From Chionis minor (lineage: Eukaryota; Chordata; Aves; Charadriiformes; Chionididae), in NCBI GenBank assembly GCA_013398295.1, contig VZSF01003944.1, positions 53,949-117,948 of the forward strand: 64,000 bases of DNA, given 5' to 3'. Shown here piece after piece: positions 13,301 through 25,084 of the stretch. Position 1 is the stretch's first letter. Each line of letters begins with the position of its first letter. Under the pieces are notes generated by a model. It saw only the letters and a list, made by a program, of their open reading frames with translations, did not search any database and had not been told where the DNA came from. Made by a program: the position numbers and the translations under genes.

Positions 13301-14367
13301 CTTTCATAACAGTATTACAGTGTAATTTTAAACTTGGGAGGCCTGAAAATGTGCCTGCACAGAAGTATAGAACCATAGCTTTTCAGTACTTTCAAGGCAG
13401 TAATAGGGCAGTAATTGTCAGCTCCTAATTTCAGGAGACCTGAGAATTTAAGACCTATGCAAGGGGATTTGTAAGATTTAGTTAAGAAATTTTTTTCCAT
13501 TTCTGCATTTTTTGCCAAAGCAATGGAGGCCTTCCTCATTTAGAAATAAAAAGAGGCCAAACTGACAAAGGCATGCTTCAGCTTCTCTCATAGCTAATAA
13601 GAGTTTCCTGGGATGAATTTCTTGGGCTATGTCTATGGCTTTCTTTTGTATGTGTGTTATCTGAAATATTTTTAAATAAGCTTTTTTCTTAGCTATAACA
13701 CAAAGCAATCCAGATGGTTCCTACAAGAATTATTACTTTTTTTAAAGCAGGTAGCTCTTGTTGCACATTATAACTAAGAATTCATTGAGGTCTTAATTTT
13801 TGTTTGATTTCTGTAAGCGAAGAGCTCTGTCATAGAAAAATTACTTTAATTTCACCTCACCTAATTCTTATGTTGTGTCTCTGGTTTTCTTCCCTGAAAA
13901 AAATTGGCTAAGTATAATTAGTGATCTTTCTATTCTTTCTCTGGTAGCTGAAAGGCAATGCAACAGTGATGTCTGTTTAAACTTCTTATAAAGAAGTTTA
14001 CTTTCTGGGCTGTTAGTATTCCTCAGTGCCAACAAAATAGTTCAGCCATCCCCAGAGCCTCTATGGCCTTGCAGTACCACTGAAACAAAGCAAAAAGTAC
14101 AGTTTACAAAGTGGAAAACATCCTTACTACCACAGAAGAAGCTACAGACAGTGATCATCATAAATTCTCCACAAGAGGGCTAACCCATGATTTTTAGACC
14201 AATTTGTGAACCATCATTGGAAAGGGTACAGGTGTTGAAGTAGAATTATGTGTCTTACAGTTTCATTTCTAGGCAGACGTATATTACACGCCTACTGGAA
14301 AGAAACAGTGATTAGGGCCAAAACATAAATCATATATGTGAACTCAGAGAATTCACTCAGAGATTAA
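7302..14367. other. Long AT-rich stretch without a recognisable gene
   Basis: About 7 kb of mostly unique DNA. It holds an AT-dinucleotide-rich block (separate entry) and scattered short open frames of no recognisable family, including two overlapping hydrophobic plus-strand frames near 11740-12070 whose hydrophobicity simply reflects T-rich DNA. A minus-strand frame near 12350-12430 is a weak exon-like segment (see rejected items). No mobile element could be assigned. Confidence 0.5.
8190..8290. repeat. AT/TATA-rich low-complexity tract
   Basis: Dense TATATA, CATATA and ATATAT words form an imperfect alternating purine-pyrimidine tract. Probably a decayed AT microsatellite. Confidence 0.6.
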
Positions 14368-14665
14368 ATCATAGAAGGATAGAACGGTTTAGGTTGGAAG
14401 GGACCTCAAAGACCACCTAGTTCCAACTCCCCTGCCATGGGCAAGGACACCTCCAACTAGATCTGGTTGCTCAAAGCCCCATCCAACCTGGCCTTGAACA
14501 CTTCGAGGGATGGGGCCTCCACAGCTTCCCTGGGCAACATGTTCCAGTGCCTCACCACCCTCACAGTGAAAAATTTCTTCCTGAGATCTATTCTGAGTTT
14601 ACCCTCTTCCAGTTTGAAGCCATGACCCCTTGTCCTGTCACTACATGCCCTTGCAAAAAGTCTCT
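14368..14665 (-). mobile_element. CR1 3' end with the ORF2 C-terminus
   Basis: On the plus strand the block opens with the tell-tale reverse complement of a CR1 3' terminus (TCATAGAAGGATAGAA, then GGTTGGAAGGGACC). The minus strand encodes the ORF2 C-terminal piece with [28 protein letters not shown] and the ending RLDGALSNQI before a stop at 14457. This ending places it in the GALSNQ/LV type, like the copies at 46.9 and 63.6 kb. The match to CR1 stops near 14665, where an open frame continues by chance into unrelated DNA. It is a severely 5'-truncated, inactive copy. Confidence 0.92.
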
Positions 14666-14953
14666 TCAACAGCCGGCATCCAAGGAGAACTCTCTCTGTT
14701 CGTCTGACTTTGATCACAATCTGTGTGTTCCTGAATCCAGATCCAGAATCTAGTTCCCATCTGTCACTGAGTCCAGTCTGGGACTTCCCCAGTGCTTTCT
14801 GGTGACACAATCATCATCCTGGGAATGTCATATGGTTTTGTATATATTTCACTATTTTCTTTTTATTATTTTGTTATTAATATTGCATTAAAGTAGTTTA
14901 GTTCCTTCTAAATTGGTCTCTCTTTTCCTCTCTCTCCTGCTCTACGCAAACCA
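14666..14953. other. Non-CR1 spacer between two CR1 pieces
   Basis: About 290 bases I cannot assign. It sits where roughly the middle of a CR1 copy would be if the fragments at 14368-14665 and 14954-15005 came from one insertion, so it may be diverged CR1 or replacement sequence. Confidence 0.35.
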
Positions 14954-15005
14954 CAGCACAGTCCCAGTACCAACCCCTGAGGAACACCACTCGTCACTGC
15001 TTACC
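14954..15005 (-). mobile_element. Small CR1 scrap (reverse transcriptase region)
   Basis: About 50 bases matching, by eye, the CR1 segment at 47699-47745 (shared words include GAGGAACAC and TCACTGCTT). Same strand and same element order as the copy at 14368, so probably the 5' remainder of that insertion. Confidence 0.7.
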
Positions 15006-15403
15006 ACAAATATTTTCATTACCAAATCCAGGATTTTCTTGCTGCTCCAAGTCCAGCATAGTTATATCTTTTCAAAACATCAAGTGGAAAATCTTGCAAG
15101 CTCTTTTCTACCTCCATATCAATACAGTCCCACAGAGAACATGCTCTGTTCTCTGTGACGCAGTCGCCTTAGGAGATATTCAAACAAATGTTTTCCACAG
15201 TCTCAGGACACAAATCTACAACATTATTGATGGAGAATAACTTCAAGTGGAAAGTGTGCCAGTTAGATACGCTGATCCAGCAGCATAACAGTTTATGAGG
15301 TCACCGTTAACTAAGTCTGTAAGAATTTGTAATTTTGATGAAGCTAAAATGCGTATTGCTTTCAATTCACTTTTCATAAAGGTTCTTTGCAAAAGTCACA
15401 TAT

Positions 15404-15423
15404 ATATACACATATGTGTATAT
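15404..15423. repeat. 20-bp perfect palindrome
   Basis: The sequence reads identically on both strands and is centred on CATATG. It lies in an AT/CA-rich microsatellite-like tract, so slippage is the likely origin. Confidence 0.8.
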
Positions 15424-17095
15424 TCTGTTTGTGATTTTGCTATTTCAGTGAGATTCTTGCAAATAAAAAAATTAAAGCTTCTATTAAAATGGGCTATTGT
15501 AATGAAGCCATAATTGTGGGGCAAGTTCAAAGGGATTGTAAGCATGTAAAAAAACCAACAACCCAAATCAACAAAAAACATCCAAAAAAGACACTTGACA
15601 TTTGTTGTAATCTTGAAAATGGCTTCAAAGATTACAGATAGAATTCTAATGAGAAATAATCCTTTATTCAACTGATAATATATTATTATTTTTAATGTGA
15701 ATATTATATTTCTAAAAAGTATAATAATGCACGTATATTACAAAGACACAGTTCTTAGTAATTCAATTTTTAGTACTTCCAGAGATGAAAAATATACTCC
15801 AAAAGTATAACAAAGCACTCAAAATATTTGAAAAGATTTGATACGCTTTTTGGTTTTTTGTTTTTTGTTTTTTTTTTTAAAAATACTCTCTACTAGCTGT
15901 TTTCAAAGTAAGGCTCAGGAGAATCAGCAAGTTTTGGTGTAAGTGCTTTAACATAGACTTTATTCATATATATTAAGCATTTTGGATTAGTGTAACAATG
16001 CAAGCAAGAGTTAATACTTACATTTTTTAAAAATTTTAATGCACTGTAATTATTTAAATAAAAGAAAACTCATCAAACAAAAAGTTGAAGTTGAAATACA
16101 TAACAAGAGTTATTTAATGATTTATCTGTCATTTCAATTTTTTTAACATATTAATAAAAATGCATGTATTCATTGTTCCAGACATATGCACATTCAATAA
16201 GGCAGTAATAATTACATTTGGCAGCCAACAAGCTGGCTTTTCCTGAAGCCTGAACTCTTCTTGACATAGCTACCAGCTGTACCAAACTTGTCTCAAGAGT
16301 TCATCTGTTTTCCCTCAAGAAAAGCCTAGGAGAAGAAACAGATCTAACTAAGTGACCTAAAGTCAAACAGAACCGGCCTTCTGTAAACTGAATAATGCTA
16401 AACGTTTTGCTTTAGTTCCTCATAATCAGAATATTTTTCCTCTTACGCCTTTAGAGATTAAGAGAGAGAGTAGGAGAAAGTAAAAAAAGACAGGAGGTAT
16501 GCATTTTTACAGAATGACTGACATAACTTATTTGAAGACAACTGATGATGTATCTCTTCAACCAGATATTTTGGACTCCTGAGTTGAACAACTTCCCAAT
16601 CAAATTTGAATTGCGTGAATGATTTTTGCAAAGGTGTGTATGCAGAAATGCATGTATGCATGTTTGGTAAGCAGTAAGGCTGGCTGTTTACTCAATAACT
16701 TCTTTTAATTTGAGCTGTAACACCAAAAAATCTTTCTCTCTTGCAAATAAATAATGACACGTGTGGAGCACGTGTGGGTTTTAGCAGGGAAGTACACTTT
16801 TTAAAGGAATTTAATTGGTAGTTGTAATGAAAGGTAGTACAGTTACTTCCTGTGAACAATACACTTCCTCATATGGATTGACTATATTGAAATTAAATAG
16901 GATGGAAATCAGAAAAAACAGTTAATCTTTTTCTAGTTGTAGTGTCTCCCTTCATCTAATTAATTAGGACTATTAATAAGTGGCTTCATATCTGAGTTTC
17001 ATTGTCAGTTTATGGGTGTCAAGATATGAACAGCAGTGGCTCCAGGTGACATCTGGTACCTTCTGAGTTCTGTCGTCCTTCAAGAAGTTTTAGCC

Positions 17096-17113
17096 TTTTT
17101 TTTTTTTTTTTTT
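17096..17113. repeat. T18 homopolymer
   Basis: Eighteen consecutive T residues on the plus strand. No retrotransposed gene copy is recognisable next to it, so I do not read it as a processed-pseudogene tail. Confidence 0.9.
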
Positions 17114-17447
17114 AAATAATAGCTGTATCATGAAATAATTTCTGCCCATTGTGAAAGAAAACACCTGAGAGCACCTTTTGCACTAGCAGTGCCCTATGCA
17201 GGCACAAACAGCTGAACCAGCTGCCTTTTTCTTTTTTATTTCTGATGAACAAAAGGAGCTAGAATGTCATGGGCAATATGTGGGAGAGTGAAGTTTATGG
17301 TTTCCTTCTAATAAATATATTGATAGAAACAAGAAATTTGAGAAATGTAAACTTGAATTCTGTTTACAATCCTTTACAAATATTAGCTGTATCTTCTCTA
17401 TTGAAAAAAAAGGCTAAGTGGATTTTCAGAAGTACTCAGTGTCATGA

Positions 17448-17470
17448 TTTTATTTATTTATTTATTTATT
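17448..17470. repeat. (TTTA)n microsatellite
   Basis: Nearly six uninterrupted TTTA units. Likely polymorphic. Confidence 0.9.
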
Positions 17471-19267
17471 GGGAAATGAGAAGAAATTTCCCCTTGATTT
17501 AATAAGAATATTCTAAACTCCTTTCTGTAAACTGAAATGGGAAAAATATCGTGATGTGGGTTCTCCTAAACCGCAGATGATTGGTACTCTAATGCAGCTG
17601 AAGGAAGGAGATGGCCAACTGATACTCAATGAGAAAATATAAATAATGAAGAGATTTTTGACAGATATAATAACAGCAAAACACAAATCATAATTGACAA
17701 TAGCACTGGTAATAAACCAAAATCCAATATATTTTCAGTAAAAAAGTCCTGTGTTTATGAAGAAGAGAGAGTCTTAAGTTTTTACCAAAATGCAATCTAT
17801 GGATAGAGTCTTGTGGAACTGAAAAAGAGGAATGAAATAACTGCATGGATTTTTACAGAAAAGCTGTCAGGAGGACAGAGTAAATACAAGGATAATTGAA
17901 AAATAAAAAAAATTACCCAAGAACTTTACGTTCAAGCCCTGGTGAGTCATGTGAATTGATTTGTTTAGAATGAGATATAACTAAAGGAAGGACAGGTTGT
18001 GAGGGACTTCTATATGAAAATAGGTACCTGATGTTTGATGTAATAGAAAATGGTGTAAAGAGAAAGGCAGGCTGGCTACAGAGTTGGAAAAATGTTAACT
18101 GCAAGAGAATTTTGAAGGCTTTGAAAGAGAGATAGTAACTTTTAAGGCTGGAGAGAGAGGTGCCACAATCAGAAATAAGAGTCTGGTCCCTTCTGTTTCC
18201 CCTAAAAATAAAATTAAAAATAAATAAATAAAATACAAACAAACAAAAATCCCCCAAACCATAAACAAATAAAACCAACAGAAAATCAGCGCTCTTGATG
18301 GTGGTTAAAAAGAATCAAATCCCTTTCAAGTTCCAACTATCAAATCCCTTGAGATAATTTCCTCATCATAAATGCATATCTATATTTTAGTAAAAAACTT
18401 TTTTTTCTGTAATCTTAACTGCAGCTATTTAAACTGCTAGTTGCACACTTTTGGGTTTGCCTCTAACATTAATGAAGTAATTTGAAATTATTTAGTCCTA
18501 TCACTCTGCATGACTCTCTTCCATTAATCTAACTGTGAACTGAGACAGCAAATTATATCTCTCTGTTGCAGTTTTGTTTGTTGATGCATTCATTTTCAGG
18601 TTTTAGGAATAATATAAAATTAATTTGTTCATCACACTGCATTTATCAACCCCAAGACTCTGAAATCCTGAATTTACTAACTCTGCTTCAACCCATGTCA
18701 TTGCTTTGATGTGTCTTCAAAACTGACTTGGCTCAGACTGAAGAATTTCTGCAAAGAGATCATTTCTTTTGTGTGTGTGTATATATACATATGTCCACAA
18801 AAATGTGTGTGTTTATACATGGAAAAAAAATCATGTTTGATAAATGACACAGTCTCTAGTTTAAAGAAAAGTTACTTTTGAAAGTGTTTAAATATTTTTC
18901 CTGTAAACTCAAAATAATCAAGGTTGTTGCTTTTTAGAAATCGACAACTGTGAAAAGATGTATTTTCATGTTTCTTGTGTCACCAGAGAGATTCATGCTG
19001 AGGATTTATGTGCTGGTTTGCTCTTTGACATGAACTATCAGTTAGGTTTGTGTAATTGTGCCTGACTGATGTGTGCAGGAGGAGAAAGAGGGCTAGTTAG
19101 AAAGACACGTGACAGCATAACTACAGGGAATGAAAATGTCTCTCCCATACATTTTAATAAAAATCTGTGTTGGGTTGTTAGAACAGACATACTTCGGGGA
19201 CTTTTTAGTGGCCAGTGAAGATCTTGTATGTTGGTTGCTACCGTATGGTAGTGGGAAGTTTAGTCAA

Positions 19268-19389
19268 TTATTTAAGCTGCTTGTCTTTCCAGTTGTAGGG
19301 ATTCTCTTCCCCATCATTGCACAGGATGCATTCAGCATGTTCTCCATCAATGAGCTCTGAATTTCCACAGAATACTGCATTTGGGTCAG
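19268..19389 (-). CDS. Candidate terminal exon or pseudo-exon, protein unidentified
   Basis: On the minus strand a strong 3' splice acceptor (pyrimidine-rich CTCTGCTTTGCTTCCCAG, AG at 19390-19391) is followed by an open frame of 39 codons that starts in phase 1 and ends at TAA (19268-19270). The residues look protein-like: DPNAVFCGNSELIDG, then AECILCNDGEENPYNW, with three cysteines. I do not recognise the family. A second frame is open across the same interval and beyond (19482 to 19264), which weakens the case. As the frame ends in a stop it would be a last exon, so it could not precede the candidate at 5.5 kb in the same message. Treat as a lead only. Confidence 0.22.
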
Positions 19390-22169
19390 CTGGGAAGCAA
19401 AGCAGAGCTGTGATCTTTCACAGCAGATGCCATACAGCCAAAGGGCTGCACCCTTAGCAGACGTGAGGCAAACAGTCCCCATCTCCTGTGAAATCTCATG
19501 ATTGCTCAGAAATGGATGATTGTCAGATAGACCAGATGAATGTTTGCTTTGACAAATTAAGAAGTTTCAGTGCAAATGAATCAATCTTAAACATCAACAG
19601 AAATAGTCTTATCCATTTTTATGGCAAGGGAAAACACAGAAACACAAACAATGGTCTCAACCATTTGCCCAAAACTTAATTTTGGTGGAACTTAATTTTC
19701 TATTTGAAAGGACAGAGGATGAAAATTGCTATGCCCTGACTTTCCTGAAACACTGCTTTACAGAAGTCTTGTCTTTTTTATTGCTGAAGCTCTGCTCTTA
19801 CCTCCTCTTGTTATAACATCAGTTGCACTACAGTTTTTTACAAGGGAAGGGAGGAAATTTTGAGATTTGGATTGGTATTTAGCCCCACATCCTTTATGTG
19901 ATAGCACACATTCCCTTTGCCAGAATAGGAATATACATATTTTTCCATGGTAGATGGAAGCTGTACAACATAAGCTACATTGGTAATCAGTGATCAGGTG
20001 GCAAAATTAGGAGAACCTCCTGTGAGAATAAGTAGTACGATCCAAGTTCTCTTGAATGGAGAAGCAGCAGCAGTCTCAGGGAAAAGGTAAAGACTCTCTT
20101 TAACTACCTATGTCATAGTACACACCTAAATTGGGTGCAAAAATTGTCTCCCGTTTCATTTTTTATACCTTTCATGACCCCAATTAGGAAAGCTTGCCTG
20201 GTAAGAAAATAAGGGAGGGTTGTTAATCTTCAGACCAAATAATTTTAAAGAAAAATTTTAGGAAGAAAGGAGGACAAGCAGACAGAAAGGGTGCTAAACA
20301 GTGTTTCATCTGAAGCACATCCTCATCCCCATCCTCTCAGCAAAGCTCTGCTCTGGGGTGCTCCCTGCAGTCCCAGTCCCCTCACCTTTCCCTGCTGACA
20401 GGTGGCTTGGGGCTGCTGTGGGAAGGGAGTTTAGGGACCCCAGAAAGAAAAGCAGCCCTACGTCCTCCTCCGGCTGCAGCAACCATGTTCAAGGAATGGG
20501 GTGATTTGTAGGGAAAGCGCTGCCCACAGCATAGCTACAGTCTCCAAACACTGCTGGAGCTGACTGGGAAGTCGGCCAAAAAAATTTTGATCACTGTACA
20601 AGAAAGGGGCTATAGCTGACTGCTGTAGCTAGAGACCAGGAAAACTGCAGGCTAGAGTTGTAGGGAAGAGGGCAAATCATGGATGTGTTGAATTCATTGA
20701 CCACTGGATATCAAGCAATACTCAAATATTCCTGGGGCAAGAGAACACATACAATTCTATACTTTCATTGTGTCAAGTTCTGTATGTTTCTTGCTGCCAA
20801 TATAAACAACTGTGCTCTGTCACAAATCTCTGAAGAAGTGCCTCAACTATTGCATGTTTCTGGGGATGTAACAAATAAGTGCTCCAAGTCTTGGAATACT
20901 GTCAGAGGCCTGACAACTACCACCATTCTTTAAAAATGAAAAAGAAAAACGTCTGAACAATAAGAACACAGAGAAAAAGGCAGAGCACTACATTTCCTTG
21001 GGAGATTAAAAATGCACTGGCCCAGCATGACTATCAGGCTTAACCATAGAATGTATCTCAGTAAACTACTCATTGCCCATTTGAATTACAGAGTTAAATA
21101 TCTTTATGTGCACTGTCCAAGAATTCCTAATACAAACTTGTCCTGAGCATGTAAAGTCTTTGACTGTGCTCAGTCACCAAACACTTATGCATTGTGTTCA
21201 TAAAAGCTGTTGTACTTCGTCCCTGTGGACTGTATGAACATGTTACAGGCTAACTAGTCCTGTTACACTGAAGCAATTCATCACCATCACCACCATCACA
21301 AAAAATCCTACTGGAAATGTATCTAATAATAAAATACAAAAAAAATTTTCCAAAGCTCTCTGAAGACTCTGGTCAACCTGCCATAAATCTCTTCTGGCAT
21401 CCAGGGCTCTGGGGCATTTTACTTTTTGATCTGAAATTGCAACTAACAATTTCCTTGCAGAAAGTTAAACCAAAGAGAAAGTGCAAGCAAGCTTTGAAAT
21501 TCCCATATTGCCATTGAGAAACCTCATTATAAAAAACAGTTAATAGCTGTAAGTGCATACTTTGCTCTGGTACAATATACTCTGTATAGCTATTATTCAA
21601 TGCACTAATGATTTAACTGATGCCACTATAATTACTGTAACGGATTCCTTACCGTACGCTTCTTTCAAAATTTTTAGAACTAGATTCCTCAGTCGGTTAT
21701 TAATAGTCCTGAAAAAGCTCTTACTTTTTGTATTTGATCATGTGAATAAATTGCAGTCCTTCTACTTAACATGCACTTAACTGTGCATGTGTCCAGATTG
21801 GTGTCTTTCCTTACTTCCAATTAGCATACCTGAACTAGCTAATAATACACCTTATCTAACAACATTATTATAGCTGGGAAGTAATTTTATAGCATCCATA
21901 AATGAGTTGTCATCCATGCATCTAATTAAAAATTACCTTTCATATTGAAATTAATTTTTAGAATGAAAATAAAAATGCTGATAGTCTTCAGGGCTTCTGA
22001 AATACAGTGTTCCGTTAGCTATGCTTTAGCCATACGTTTCTCAGTAGAAACTCTGATATTAAATGTAATCTGATAAGGAAAACCAAAGTTTTGTTATGTT
22101 TAAACATGTTCTTCCTCTTCCTAGATGTGTTCAAACACTAGTATCTTATTTAAATTAGACTTCGCCCGG

Positions 22170-22194
22170 CCCCCCCCCCCAAAAAAAAAAAAAA
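22170..22194. repeat. C11A14 double homopolymer
   Basis: Eleven C residues directly followed by fourteen A residues. An unusual junction that is prone to length errors in sequencing and to slippage in vivo. Confidence 0.85.
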
Positions 22195-24144
22195 CAAAAC
22201 AGGTTTTCCTCCTAGATAAGTTGAAAAAGCTTTAGGAAAATGTTTATTCTGTGTGCATAAAGAGTGCTACTGTTAAAAGCACAACTTGCTCAGACTGGTA
22301 GTTTACAATTATGTATTAACTCATTTCATGTCAGATATTCTACAGCAGGTAAGAATATTTTACTTCAGATTTAATATCCTCCATCAAAAATGGGAAGAAA
22401 AAAGTTACAGAATATAACCTTTAATATTATGAAAAATTAACACAATTAATTTTAAATAGTTCCATTTGCTTGTAAAGCAATAGCAGCATTTTAAGAGCCA
22501 AGGATGGGTGACAAGGATATTTCTCCTTGACTATGTGTTACAGCACAAAATTGATCTTTTTAAAAATTGGTATTTGCAACCACCGAAAATTATTAGAATA
22601 CCATCTTGTTGTCTCAAAACTGTATCAAAGTTTCTGCAATATTATAGCACAGAAAAGGCAGATGGAGGGAACATATAGAAGAATTTTTAGGGTATTAAAA
22701 AAAGGCTCAGATACTTCAGAGGACTTCCTAAATTTTAAGAATGTTACTTGTAGTAAGTTTTGCTGTTTCACTGATGTGGAGAGAATTTTTCTTCCCATCA
22801 ATGACAAGACTAAGTCAAACAGTAAGAACATGGGTGAAAATAAGAGCTCCAACAAGATTACAGAAGTTAAACCAATTAAAGTCTGTGGTGGAGATGTGTA
22901 ATATTCATGACTTGTCAATACTTGTGAAGTACTTCAGTAGTTTAAACAGTTTGTCACAAATCAGGTTGTTACCTAATATTAGAAAAGTGCATCAGTTTCT
23001 GTTATGGTTTATACTTATTTTTTCGATATGTACGTAAAGTCTTCTTTTGTATATGACTTCTTTTGGAGTAGGTTTTGTTCTGCTCTGGGCTAGAACAGGA
23101 TGCTGGGATGTTTGAGTCAAAGAATTCTGCTAAACCTCAAAACTTTTATCTGTAATTAATCAATTTACATCAGCTTTGGATGGTGGAAGGGAACAGGAAG
23201 GGTAAAAATTATTTTTTCTACAAAAGGGGCTGAAAAAATAATTTTAATGTGTCCCTTTGAGATTTACGGCAAAATGCTTCAAAAATATCAGGCTTTCAGG
23301 ATTTTTATGTTAAAATAAATTTTCTTTTCAGACAACAAATATTTTGGAAGTAAGACAGTATTTTTTACTGAAAACACAATTTAATGTAAGAATGGCAAAT
23401 TCACAGAGTTTACATTAATTTACTTGGTCAAAAACTTATCAACTAACAACCTTATTCAGTTCTAGATGATTTATTTAAGAAAAAAACACATATCAGGCTT
23501 CTTTACATTATTGCTGAAGTGTATTTTTGAAATGCTAAATATTTTAAAATCTTACATTTCATGTCACAAAAGAACAATAACAGTTAACAATAAATGTGAC
23601 TGTTGACATCTGTTATATCATGCAGCAGTTGTATCAATAGCAGTTGTATTTTCCCTCCACATTTTTCATGTCTTCACCCTGGCTGGCCCAATAAGTGGAC
23701 ATTTATTGTTCATCTCTGATCCAACAGAAAAGGGGCTTTTTGCAACCAACAAGATAGAATATCTTAAATTTGTAGTAATCTTATTCATCTATCTGTGTCT
23801 AAATTATTTTTGTTAATTTTAATCCAGAAAACTAAAATTTTTCTGAGAAGCAAAGAATTGTTTAAGCAATGAGATAATGGTAGCACTACAATTCATATTT
23901 CAATAAAGTTTAAATGCCATAAAACTATTCTAATGGACATTGAATAATGCGATTTGGAAAACAACTTCTTCCATAATGTGGTACTCTTATTTGTTAATGG
24001 CATTAAATGACAGCCTTGTGAAAACATGATGTTCATATTACCTTGTTACCAGGAAAAATATGAAGCTTATATAAAAATATTAGCAGTTAAAACAAGTTCC
24101 CTTTTAGTACTTGTATATTTATTGAAATCTAAATATTTTCCACA

Positions 24145-24157
24145 ACACACACACACA
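24145..24157. repeat. Short (AC)n microsatellite
   Basis: Six and a half AC units in an AC-rich context. Confidence 0.8.
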
Positions 24158-25084
24158 TTCACACCATCTGCTCTCAGACTCATTACTATTTAGTACCCTC
24201 TCCCCAGTTTGATCCACTTGGAAGCTTTCCAACATTAACTTTCTCCCTTTAGCAAGACTGCAAAGTAATTGCAACATAACATTTGGAGTAAGGATTAAAG
24301 CTTGATGAAAGGAGCTTGTGATGAGCTACTTGTGCTAAAAAGATTTGTAGAATTGTATCTCAGATGAATGAATGAATAAGTAGAAAAGTCAGATCTGAGG
24401 TTAAAGAATTTGTAAGATTTTCTAGTTATTAAGCAAGCAGACAAAAATGTGAAGAATTCTAAGAATTTTTCAGGTGAACTTAAAGAAACATGAAGGAAGG
24501 ATGAAAGGTTTTGGGTACTGTTCAGTGAACGGAAAGTGGCCATTGCAAACACATTGACAGGGGACAAGGTATTGACACGCACGAGAAAGCATGAGATACT
24601 CGGAAGAGCTATGTAAGTTTGATGGAGGTCATGAAAATAGCAGCAGTAAGTCTTACAGGAATAAAAGTAAGGCATCTAAAAAGGCTATGCTTCTGTAGCT
24701 CCATTCTCAGTTTATGAATCATAGACAAATAGTGTACAGAAACTGATAACTTCATTGGGCTTAATTATGTGAATATCTGTGAGGTGGTGGATGATGACTT
24801 GAGAAAGTGGCTTGATAGTCAAGGGGAAAAAAAAAGAACACTGAAAGAAATGATGAGAAGCAGAGATGAGATTAAAGGTATAGAACAAAATGCAATTAAA
24901 ATGGCAAATGGAAAATGACGGATGATTTTTAAGGAACTGTGAAGCATTGAAAGGTGATGGTTGGAACAAAGGAAATTAGGACAGGATCCTGGAGTTGAAA
25001 GCAATAAAAATGTTTAGGAGGTTTGAGATAGGTGAGAGTGAAGGGAAAAGGGTCTTCTCTTTGCTGTTGCTGTACCTGTAGAAA

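Larger units (their letters stand above)
15006..19267. other. AT-rich sequence without a recognisable gene
   Basis: Unique AT-rich DNA with simple repeats listed separately (15404-15423, 17096-17113, 17448-17470). From about 17880 to 18290 the plus strand is markedly purine-rich, and the 121-codon minus-strand frame there is a by-product of that skew. No gene or nameable element. Confidence 0.5.
19390..25084. other. Long AT-rich stretch without a recognisable gene
   Basis: Unique DNA with a GC-richer patch near 20300-20520 that has no protein similarity I can see, two simple repeats listed separately, and a long purine-rich plus-strand domain at about 24290-25060. The minus-strand frame at 24295-24675 (126 codons) is pyrimidine-driven, serine- and phenylalanine-rich, and unlikely to be a gene. 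Confidence 0.5.

Noticed and set aside
15404..15423. Perfect palindromes (also 34063-34080) as possible protein-binding sites
   Set aside because: They lie in AT/CA microsatellite-like tracts where palindromes arise by slippage.
17096..17113. T18 as the tail of a processed pseudogene on the minus strand
   Set aside because: No gene-like sequence or flanking target duplication is present beside it.
17913..18278. 121-codon minus-strand frame with a hydrophobic start
   Set aside because: The hydrophobic part is translated from an AAATA-type simple repeat and the rest from purine-skewed DNA.
24295..24675. 126-codon minus-strand frame rich in serine and phenylalanine
   Set aside because: Explained by the purine-rich plus strand, which gives few stop codons on the minus strand.
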